Source of the DNA: Clostridia bacterium
GTDB taxonomy: Bacteria > Bacillota_A > Clostridia > Christensenellales > Aristaeellaceae
Direction: 5' to 3'
DNA length: 8,834 nucleotides
Assembly: GCA_017481185.1 (NCBI GenBank)
Contig: JAFUPO010000229.1
Coordinates: forward strand, 1 to 8,834
The notes under the pieces were generated by a model. The model saw only the letters and a list, made by a program, of their open reading frames with translations. It was not told the origin of the DNA and made no database searches. Every line of letters begins with the position of its first letter. Position 1 is the first letter of the stretch. Below, one piece after another: positions 1-4,752 of the stretch. The position numbers and the translations under genes were made by a program.

Positions 1-45
1 CACGCTGCCAGACGTGGAGAAATTCCGCAAGGCAAGGCGGCGAGG

Positions 46-143
46 CTGCCAATGAGGGAGTTTACACAGACGTAAATGACCGAAATTGGCAGTCGATGCC
101 AACACAGCAAGCAAGCCCGCCGACCCTATGGTCGATGGGCTTG
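46..143 (+). repeat. Multi-hairpin structured element, possible repeat or RNA
   Basis: Three structures follow one another. CTGCCAAT (46-53) can pair with ATTGGCAG (85-92), enclosing a small hairpin TTTAC/GTAAA (61-65 with 72-76). An alternative to the first stem is TTGGCA/TGCCAA (86-91 with 97-102). GCAAGCCC (111-118) pairs with GGGCTTGC (137-144), enclosing CGACC/GGTCG (121-125 with 130-134) around loop CTAT. The hairpins lead straight into the terminator at 170-194, so the stretch could be the 3' part of a small RNA or a structured 3' UTR of a gene lying before the window. The segment around 31-100 resembles, from memory, an intergenic sequence seen in many copies in Clostridia genomes. 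That recollection cannot be tested here. The pairings are seen directly; the function is unknown. Confidence 0.45.
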
Positions 144-169
144 CGGTTGCGGGATTTATCAACGGTCTG

Positions 170-194
170 AGCAGCGCTTCGGCGCTGCTTTTTC
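170..194 (+). terminator. Rho-independent terminator with UUCG tetraloop
   Basis: AGCAGCGC (170-177) and GCGCTGCT (182-189) form a perfect 8-bp GC-rich stem closed by TTCG in the very stable C(UUCG)G context. A run of five T (189-193) follows. It points in the plus direction and ends a transcript coming from the start of the window or beyond. No protein gene is visible ahead of it inside the window. Confidence 0.8.
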
Positions 195-306
195 TATTTA
201 TTAGCATCGCGGGCGGATATGGAATCCGCCCCTGCTCCCCCCGGAAACATCTGTGCAAAGAGCGCAGGGAGCCTTTCACGGTACCAATCATAAGCAGACA
301 AATGCC
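195..306. other. Gene-free stretch with unexplained hairpins
   Basis: No coding region with a ribosome binding site is seen. GGGCGGAT (211-218) pairs perfectly with ATCCGCCC (224-231). GCTCCC (234-239) can pair with GGGAGC (267-272), enclosing TGTGC/GCGCA (252-256 with 262-266). These could belong to a structured RNA between the two terminators or to an eroded element. I do not recognise a known RNA family in either orientation. Confidence 0.3.
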
Positions 307-337
307 AAACGGACGCATCGCAGGATGCGTCCGTTTT
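307..337. terminator. Bidirectional terminator after the GNAT gene
   Basis: A 13-bp perfect inverted repeat, AAACGGACGCATC (307-319) with GATGCGTCCGTTT (324-336), has the 4-nt loop GCAG. It begins 7 nt past the stop codon of the minus-strand acetyltransferase, so it most likely ends that transcript. In the plus direction the run GTTTT also fits a terminator for anything transcribed from 195-306. The T tract is short on both sides, so termination strength is uncertain. Confidence 0.7.
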
Positions 338-343
338 ACTCTA

Positions 344-808
344 TTATTCCGCCATCCGTTTCAGCGTTTCGCTGGTAAGGCGGTATACAGTCCACTCCTC
401 CATGGAAACAGCCCCCAGGGAACGGTAAAAGTCAATGCTGGGCTTGTTCCAGTCCAGGCAGGACCATTCCAGCCGCCCGCAGCCCTCCTCGAGGGCAATG
501 GCAGCCAGCTTTTTCAAAAGGGCCTTGCCGTAGCCCCGGCCCCGATATTCCGGCAGAACGAACAAATCCTCCAGATAAATACCCGCCCGGCCCAGAAAGG
601 TGGAGAAATTATTGAAGTACAGGGCAAAGCCCACCTCCTTCTCCCCCTCCAGAGCAAAAATGACCTTTGCCTTTTGCTTTTCAAAAAGCCATTCCCTGAG
701 CACATCCTCCGTAGCTACCACCTGGTCGGCCAGCTTTTCGTAGGCTGCCAGCTGCCTGATAAAATCAAGGATCAGCGCCGTATCCTTTTCCTCTGCCTGT
801 CTGAACAT
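344..808 (-). CDS. GNAT N-acetyltransferase, SSAT/thialysine-type
   Basis: A cytoplasmic acetyl-CoA-dependent N-acetyltransferase of 154 residues, normal for a single GNAT domain. The acetyl-CoA loop is R89-G-R-G-Y-G94 (R/QxxGxG). The block around it (NFSTFLGR 67-74, GIYLEDLFV 77-85) and the C-terminal block (CGRLEW 110-115, LDWN 118-121, FY 127-128, EWTVYRL 138-144) closely match spermidine/spermine and thialysine acetyltransferases. Y128 corresponds to the usual catalytic or acid tyrosine. The substrate could be a polyamine, thialysine or a related amine; sequence alone does not decide. An open frame reaches back to 922, but GGGAG stands 6 nt before the ATG at 806-808, and the family N-terminus (FRQAEEKD) begins there. 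An adjacent ATG (809-811) would add one residue. The gene is divergent from the MFS gene and ends at a hairpin terminator. Confidence 0.9.
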   Translation of the reverse strand: MFRQAEEKDTALILDFIRQLAAYEKLADQVVATEDVLREWLFEKQKAKVIFALEGEKEVGFALYFNNFSTFLGRAGIYLEDLFVLPEYRGRGYGKALLKKLAAIALEEGCGRLEWSCLDWNKPSIDFYRSLGAVSMEEWTVYRLTSETLKRMAE

Positions 809-841
809 CATAAACTCCCGAAAAATTTGATGCCTGGATAT

Positions 842-870
842 TCGCCCTTCAGGGGCGATTTTCCTTTTTT
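842..870 (+). terminator. Hairpin and T-run before the MFS promoter
   Basis: TCGCCC (842-847) pairs with GGGCGA (853-858), followed by TTTTCCTTTTTT (859-870). In the plus direction this has terminator form. It ends 1 nt before the -35 box of the MFS promoter and would block plus-strand transcription arriving antisense through the acetyltransferase gene. On the minus strand the same hairpin lies in the possible acetyltransferase leader, without a T-run after it. Confidence 0.55.
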
Positions 871-871
871 G

Positions 872-900
872 TTGACTCCCCTGGCTTCCTTTGGTAAGAT
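872..900 (+). promoter_or_regulatory. Housekeeping promoter of the MFS gene
   Basis: TTGACT (872-877) and TAAGAT (895-900) are separated by exactly 17 nt, a near-consensus sigma-70/SigA promoter. Transcription would begin near 907. The leader is then very short, with the AAAGGAGG ribosome binding site at 912-919. Confidence 0.75.
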
Positions 901-927
901 GAACAGGCACGAAAGGAGGCAACCGCC

Positions 928-2112
928 ATGAAGCGCAGCTTGGGATACTTTTTTACCGTGATGTTCATTTTTAACATGGCGGCAAATTTCGTGCACCCGG
1001 TGACCCCCGCCATCATTGTGGATCTGGGGCTCAACGACTATATGTTCGGCCTGGCCCTGGCGGCCATGATGGCCTGCAACTTTCTGTTCTCCCCCTTCTG
1101 GGGAAAGATGGTGGGCGTCCTCTCCAGCAAAAAGGTGATGATGATCAGCGCCCTGGGCTACGCTTTGGGGCAGGTGTTTTTCGGCCTGGCCCGAACGGAA
1201 ATGCAGTTCCTTTGGGCGCGGCTGTTTGCGGGCATCTTCGTGGGCGGCGCTCATGTAGCCTTTTTGACCTATGTTGTGAACTGCGCCCCCAAGGAAAAGC
1301 GGGGCCAGAATTTGGCCATCCACGCCACGGTGAACGCCGTGTCCGCCTCCTTTGGCTATTTTGCCGGGGGCATGATCGGGGAGATCAACGTGTATTATAC
1401 GGTCTGGCTCCAGGCAGCGGTGCTGGCCCTGTGCGCCCTGCTCTTTTATGGGGGCTGCCAAAATGACCATTCCAAAGAAGCGCCCGCACAGCCCCTGAGC
1501 CTCAAAGACTGCAACCCCTTTGCCGCCCTGTGGCAGTGCCGCCGCCTGATGACCCGGCTGCTGGCGCTTTTGTTTCTGGCCTACGGCCTGGGCAACCTGG
1601 GCTACATCGCCTTTGAGCAGTGCTTCAACTATTACCTGCGGGATCAGTTTTTGCTTACCTCCGGCTACAACGGAGCCATCAAGGCAGCCCTGGGGCTGAT
1701 CTCCCTTATCGCCAACAGCACCCTCTGCGCCTGGATTCTAAAGCAAAAGCGCATCTCCCCCTACATTGCCGGGGTAATGGGCGTGTGTACCACTGCCATG
1801 GTGGGGGTCATCCTCTTTGAACAGCCCCTGCCCTTCATCGCCGTGAATGTTTTGTTCTTTGCTTTCTATTTCATTTCCGTGCCCCTGATGCAGAACCGGG
1901 CTGCCGTTTTAGGCGAGGGCCCCAACAGCAACCTGGTTATGGGCGCTTTTAACGCCGTTAAATCCTTCGGCAGCATCTTCGGCTCCGCCCTGGCGGGCTT
2001 CCTGTATGAATGGCACCCTAAAATGCCCTTTGTGTTCGGCTTCGCCGCCTTTTTGCTGGCAGCGGTGATGGCCGCTTTGATGGCCCGGGCGGAGAAAAGC
2101 TCCAAAGCTTGA
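928..2112 (+). CDS. Major facilitator superfamily transporter
   Basis: A 394-residue inner-membrane protein with about 12 hydrophobic segments, the usual MFS length. A charged central loop (about residues 178-210) separates the two six-helix halves. The helix 2-3 loop (G59-K-M-V-G63 to S-K68-K69) is a degenerate MFS motif A lacking the usual Asp-Arg pair. An arginine in helix 4 (R98, WARLFAGIF) fits motif B. The family predicts proton- or ion-coupled transport of a small solute, possibly drug efflux; the substrate cannot be read from sequence. AAAGGAGG lies 8 nt before the ATG. The gene stands alone: its own promoter is upstream and a terminator overlaps its 3' end. Nothing ties it functionally to the divergent acetyltransferase, although polyamine export beside polyamine acetylation is a loose possibility. 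Confidence 0.88.
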   Translation: MKRSLGYFFTVMFIFNMAANFVHPVTPAIIVDLGLNDYMFGLALAAMMACNFLFSPFWGKMVGVLSSKKVMMISALGYALGQVFFGLARTEMQFLWARLFAGIFVGGAHVAFLTYVVNCAPKEKRGQNLAIHATVNAVSASFGYFAGGMIGEINVYYTVWLQAAVLALCALLFYGGCQNDHSKEAPAQPLSLKDCNPFAALWQCRRLMTRLLALLFLAYGLGNLGYIAFEQCFNYYLRDQFLLTSGYNGAIKAALGLISLIANSTLCAWILKQKRISPYIAGVMGVCTTAMVGVILFEQPLPFIAVNVLFFAFYFISVPLMQNRAAVLGEGPNSNLVMGAFNAVKSFGSIFGSALAGFLYEWHPKMPFVFGFAAFLLAAVMAALMARAEKSSKA

Positions 2113-2131
2113 TGCTTTGGAGCCATTTTTT
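2099..2131. terminator. Bidirectional terminator with stop codon in its loop
   Basis: GCTCCAAAGC (2099-2108) and GCTTTGGAGC (2114-2123) form a perfect 10-bp stem. The 5-nt loop includes the start of the MFS TGA stop (2110-2112). The T-run 2126-2131 serves the plus strand. On the minus strand TTTTCT follows the stem, serving the anti-sigma A gene, whose stop is at 2133-2135. Confidence 0.88.
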
Positions 2132-2132
2132 A

Positions 2133-3365
2133 TCATTTGAAGTTGATCTCAAAGGCCCTGCCCATATCCGCCTGATTATTGCCAATCACAGGGGCCAGGT
2201 ATACCTTTTCGGGCAGTTCCCCTGCGAAGGCCCCCAGCTTCATGGTGAAGTGTACGCCTTGGGCGTCCTCCGGCTGATCATCCCACCACATACCGGCGTT
2301 GTAGAAAGTTTCACCCGCAGCATCCGTCAGGCACAGGCCCTTGGCCATGAACTGCTTCACCCCATTGTATTCCCCATAAAGCCAGCCATCGATTTCACCG
2401 CCCGCCTGGGTCATTTCAAAGGCGTCCATCACCAGCTTCAAGCCATCCTTTTCCAGCTCCAATTCTTGGGGCGCGACCCGGCTGAGGCTTTCCTTGCTCA
2501 GATCCAACTCCACCTCTACCTTGATGGTGTCGGTCAGCTGCGCCCAGCCCAGAGCCTTGTAAATCTCGACATAAATTTCCGCGCCGGACTGAGAAGCGTT
2601 GTAATCCCTATGGCTTTCCCGGGGCTTGAACATGGCCAGATCGCTGCGGCCCCTTGCGTCCACGGTCAGATGGTCCTTGGTCTCGGTCACATCCACCCCT
2701 TCCCACTGGTTATAATCCACCAGCTCCGGGGCGTTGAGAGGCTCCCACACCGCCATTTCAATGGTCAGGGTGTTCTTCCCTTCCGGCAGGGGAGCGGTAC
2801 CCAGGTAGGTTTGGTTCTCATCAAAGTTTACCACTTCTTCCGCCATATTGTACAGGCTGTAGCTGGCAGGCAGCTGCGTGCCAGCCACGCTGCCGCCCAG
2901 CAAAAGGGCGGTGCTGCCGGCGCCCTCCATCCAGTTGTGGTTGTAGGTCACGGGCTTGCCATTGAGCCTGATGCCCTCCAGGGTGTACATCAGCGTCTCC
3001 TGGGTGGGATTGGCCACCGTAAAGGAGGTATGCAGGGCGCTGCCGTCATAAAGCACTTCATCCAGGGTCAAGCTGCCCAATTCCGTTTGGGTCGTTGTCT
3101 GAGGGGTTACAATGCTTTCCAGCACCTCATGGGGAACCTCCTGTACGCCAAACAGCCTTTCACCGATATGGGACTGCACCAGGGCAAAGGCGGCGCTGAG
3201 GGTAGCCAGCATAATCGCCATAACCAAGGCAAAGGAAACGGTCAATTTCTTCTTCACAGGTTCTTCTCCTTCCATCTGCGCCAGAATCTGGCGCCTTTTC
3301 GCCATCGGAAGGGAGCACCCGGCCGCATAATCATTCAGGGCTTTTCGCAAATCTTGCTCTTTCAT
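2133..3365 (-). CDS. Anti-sigma-like single-pass membrane protein A
   Basis: A 410-residue protein with three parts: a charged cytoplasmic N-terminus (1-40), one membrane segment (about 41-62, flanked by KKK on the inside) and an outer region of about 345 residues. The outer region is probably beta-rich, similar in style to DUF4179-type sensor proteins of Clostridia, and contains DEVLYDG at 102-108. It follows an ECF sigma gene, so the expected role is holding that sigma factor inactive until an envelope signal arrives; this is inferred from gene order. There is no HxxxCxxC zinc anti-sigma motif. The segment IxAQxxGEEPVxKK (27-40) is shared with protein B. The ribosome binding site AAGGAGG (3378-3384) lies in the last codons of sigma A, a rather long 12 nt from the ATG. 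A second possible start is GTG at 3255-3257. The signal sensed is unknown. Confidence 0.8.
   Translation of the reverse strand: MKEQDLRKALNDYAAGCSLPMAKRRQILAQMEGEEPVKKKLTVSFALVMAIMLATLSAAFALVQSHIGERLFGVQEVPHEVLESIVTPQTTTQTELGSLTLDEVLYDGSALHTSFTVANPTQETLMYTLEGIRLNGKPVTYNHNWMEGAGSTALLLGGSVAGTQLPASYSLYNMAEEVVNFDENQTYLGTAPLPEGKNTLTIEMAVWEPLNAPELVDYNQWEGVDVTETKDHLTVDARGRSDLAMFKPRESHRDYNASQSGAEIYVEIYKALGWAQLTDTIKVEVELDLSKESLSRVAPQELELEKDGLKLVMDAFEMTQAGGEIDGWLYGEYNGVKQFMAKGLCLTDAAGETFYNAGMWWDDQPEDAQGVHFTMKLGAFAGELPEKVYLAPVIGNNQADMGRAFEINFK
3255..3271 (-). promoter_or_regulatory. Candidate internal start site in anti-sigma A
   Basis: Read on the minus strand, AAGGAG (3271 down to 3266) is followed after 8 nt by an in-frame GTG (3257-3255, codon 37) and then AAG AAG. 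Initiation there would give a product of about 374 residues starting MKKK and a hydrophobic stretch ending AFA, like a Sec signal peptide, without the cytoplasmic sigma-binding segment. The equivalent position in anti-sigma B has the same arrangement. Use of this start is inference. Confidence 0.4.
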
Positions 3366-3373
3366 GCTCGGTG

Positions 3374-3868
3374 TCAGCCTCCTTCCAATTCCAGTTTTAA
3401 ATGCTTCTTCGCTTTTTCCAATCGTCTGTAAACCGCCGAACGGCTCACTCCCGTAATGTGAGCGATCTCATCGGCGTTCATGTTCTGCCAGAAGAAAAGG
3501 AGGATCACTTCCCTTTCCTTCATAGGCAGCCGCTTCACCATATCAATGATTTCCCCGTCAGAGCCCTGGGGGGCTGCCAGGGGCAGCTCTTCCACAGGGG
3601 TACGGCGGTCCATATACCGCCGCCAGCGGCTGCGGTGGTGATCGTGGCAGAGGTTCACCGCCACCCGGATGAGCCAGGCCTTTTCAGCCTCCGGCTTTAA
3701 ACCAGGCTGTTTCCAGGCTTTTAAAAACGTCTCCTGAACCACATCTTCCGCCAGGGCGCGATCCTGCAAAAGCAGGCTGCATACGCCCATCAGCTGACCG
3801 GAATATTCATCCATCAGGCGGATCATCTCTTTTTCGGTGATGCCCGGTACCAAGGCCTCACGCTTCAT
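3374..3868 (-). CDS. ECF-family RNA polymerase sigma factor A
   Basis: A 164-residue ECF (group 4) sigma factor. Region 2 spans about 17-88 and has the signature DRALAEDVVQETF (36-48), the EKAWL block (62-66) and the basic segment HHRSRWRRYMDRR (77-89). Region 4 spans about 105-158, with LPMKEREVILLFFW and a helix-turn-helix at about 130-152 (ADEIAHITGVSRSAVYRRL). It would direct RNA polymerase to a small set of promoters when released by the membrane protein encoded 8 nt downstream. The frame is open back to 3991, but AAGGAGG (3876-3882) sits 7 nt before the ATG at 3866-3868, and the paralogue B begins at the matching place. Self-activation is common in this family, but I cannot identify an ECF promoter with confidence. 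The gene is divergent from the nuclease-like operon. Confidence 0.93.
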   Translation of the reverse strand: MKREALVPGITEKEMIRLMDEYSGQLMGVCSLLLQDRALAEDVVQETFLKAWKQPGLKPEAEKAWLIRVAVNLCHDHHRSRWRRYMDRRTPVEELPLAAPQGSDGEIIDMVKRLPMKEREVILLFFWQNMNADEIAHITGVSRSAVYRRLEKAKKHLKLELEGG

Positions 3869-3901
3869 CCTCTCACCTCCTTCACCCAATAAACGGAATG
3901 G
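3869..3901 (-). repeat. Leader of sigma A, similar to that of sigma B
   Basis: The 33 nt ahead of the sigma A start codon begin CCATTC and contain AAGGAGGTGAG at the same distance from the ATG as the 33 nt ahead of sigma B (6431-6463). Further upstream both show CAAAG, an A/T-rich block and a GCGA tetranucleotide in the same order. This supports common ancestry of the two modules, and perhaps a shared promoter, although the middle of the leader differs. Confidence 0.45.
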
Positions 3902-3944
3902 CTGAATGATTTGTCGCGTTTTCACTAAATAAATTTTCACTTTG

Positions 3945-3973
3945 TTGCGGCCCCTCCTCGAAAACGTTATAAT
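3945..3973 (+). promoter_or_regulatory. Promoter of the nuclease-like operon
   Basis: TATAAT (3968-3973) is a consensus -10 box, with TTGCGG (3945-3950) 17 nt upstream as a partial -35. Transcription would start near 3980, next to the AGGAGG ribosome binding site (3980-3985), so the leader is nearly absent. It lies in the 125-nt gap shared with divergent sigma A. Confidence 0.65.
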
Positions 3974-3993
3974 AGAGTCAGGAGGAAACACGG

Positions 3994-4437
3994 ATGATCG
4001 ATTTTAAACTATTGGAAGCGGCCATAGCCCAGGCCCTGGCACAGCTTTATAAGCAGGACAGCTATCTGATCAATCATGCCTCAGACCATGCCTGCGAACG
4101 GGCAGTGGTTTTTCGCTTCGGGCATTATTTTGCTTCTGTCATTGAGGAGCAGTTTCCCGGCTATCACGTGGATTGCGAATATTCATTAATGCTGGACCGC
4201 AAACGCAAGATTCTGCCTTCCTGGCCCAACGGCTGCTATCCCGATATTATCCTTCACCGACGGGGCACGCCCGAAAATGCGCTGGTGCTGGAGTTCAAAG
4301 CCTGGTGGCAGGAGAATCTTGAACAGGAAATCAACCGGGACGCCCGCAAAATTCTGGAATTAAAAAACACCTTGGGCTATCCCTATGGCGCGGTGATCCT
4401 CCTGGAAAAAGAGCTGCCCCGCATCCTTTGGGTCTGA
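3994..4437 (+). CDS. Stand-alone PD-(D/E)XK nuclease-like protein
   Basis: A soluble 147-residue protein with the layout of the PD-(D/E)XK restriction-endonuclease-like fold. A helical N-terminus carries E35 in CERAVVFRF (34-42), then comes the strand VDCEY (59-63), then PDIIL (83-87), then after a short turn VLEFK (98-102) supplying E100-x-K102. P83-D84 ... E100-x-K102 is the metal-binding catalytic signature, so nucleic acid cleavage is plausible. No target-recognition, helicase or methylase domain is attached. Similar small proteins with PDIIxHxRGT...ExK occur in many bacteria as hypotheticals of unknown role. The start is fixed by AGGAGG 8 nt upstream, and the end is a tandem TGA-TAA. The next gene follows after 16 nt, so the two probably share an mRNA. 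Whether the enzyme is active and what it acts on are unknown. Confidence 0.75.
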   Translation: MIDFKLLEAAIAQALAQLYKQDSYLINHASDHACERAVVFRFGHYFASVIEEQFPGYHVDCEYSLMLDRKRKILPSWPNGCYPDIILHRRGTPENALVLEFKAWWQENLEQEINRDARKILELKNTLGYPYGAVILLEKELPRILWV

Positions 4438-4453
4438 TAAGGGAGGCATCTAT

Positions 4454-4711
4454 ATGAAACATGAAACCACAGGCACCGTTATTGCCGTTCAAAAGCAATG
4501 GTGGTTCAAAATCAACACCAAGCCCTTTCGCGCCCATATGTGGGAGGGGTCCCTGTTTCCCCACATCATCAAAGCGCAATACACCGTAAACGGCCAGACC
4601 TACACGGCGAAGAAATGGCTTTGGCCCAACCAGGCACTGCCCAAAGTGGGGAGCTCCGTTCAGGTCATGTATCAGGGCTGCAAGCCTTCCAAGGCAAACA
4701 TTCTCATATGA
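4454..4711 (+). CDS. Small conserved hypothetical protein, 85 residues
   Basis: A basic, tryptophan-rich 85-residue protein with no signal peptide or membrane helix. The pattern GTVIAV (7-12), QWWFKINTKP (15-24), FPHIIKAQYTVNG (35-47), TAKKWLW (51-57) and VGSSVQVMY (65-73) suggests a short all-beta fold, perhaps SH3-like. From memory, relatives with the WWxKxNTKP and FPHIIxxxYTVxG blocks occur in many Firmicutes, sometimes misnamed as sugar transporter permeases; this protein has no permease features. GGGAGG lies 7 nt before the ATG. It is the second gene after the nuclease-like protein and ends at a hairpin terminator. It could bind RNA, DNA or a partner protein, but no function can be assigned. 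Confidence 0.7.
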   Translation: MKHETTGTVIAVQKQWWFKINTKPFRAHMWEGSLFPHIIKAQYTVNGQTYTAKKWLWPNQALPKVGSSVQVMYQGCKPSKANILI

Positions 4712-4738
4712 AAAGCCAGGGCCTTTTGCCCTGGCTTT
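4712..4738. terminator. Bidirectional terminator between converging operons
   Basis: AAAGCCAGGGC (4712-4722) and GCCCTGGCTTT (4728-4738) form a perfect 11-bp stem around CTTTT. The hairpin begins right after the stop of the small plus-strand gene. On the minus strand it follows the anti-sigma B stop by 14 nt, and TTTT closes the stem there. It can serve both directions. Confidence 0.85.
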
Positions 4739-4752
4739 CCTTATAATTGACA

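Noticed and set aside
86..931. A 281-codon plus-strand open frame
   Set aside because: It runs through three hairpins and antisense to the acetyltransferase, has no ribosome binding site, and the protein is low-complexity and unlike any family.
808..1470. A 220-codon minus-strand open frame antisense to the MFS gene
   Set aside because: It is His- and Gly-rich without domain features and lies opposite a well-supported transporter.
2109..3431. A 440-codon plus-strand open frame antisense to anti-sigma A
   Set aside because: It is a high-GC shadow of the minus-strand gene: His/Gln/Leu-rich with no domain, overlaps the MFS stop and terminator, and lacks a ribosome binding site.
3869..3993. An ECF-type autoregulatory promoter for sigma A (GCAAC near 3948)
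   Set aside because: A GCAAC-like -35 exists on the minus strand, but no CGTC-like -10 lies at the right spacing, so it was not annotated.
3994..4711. Toxin-antitoxin pair
   Set aside because: The gene sizes fit loosely, but neither protein matches a toxin or antitoxin family and the order does not decide it; left as nuclease-like plus hypothetical.
4747..4752. TTGACA as a plus-strand -35 box
   Set aside because: No -10 box lies at 16-18 nt downstream, and it is in a convergent terminator region followed by antisense coding sequence.
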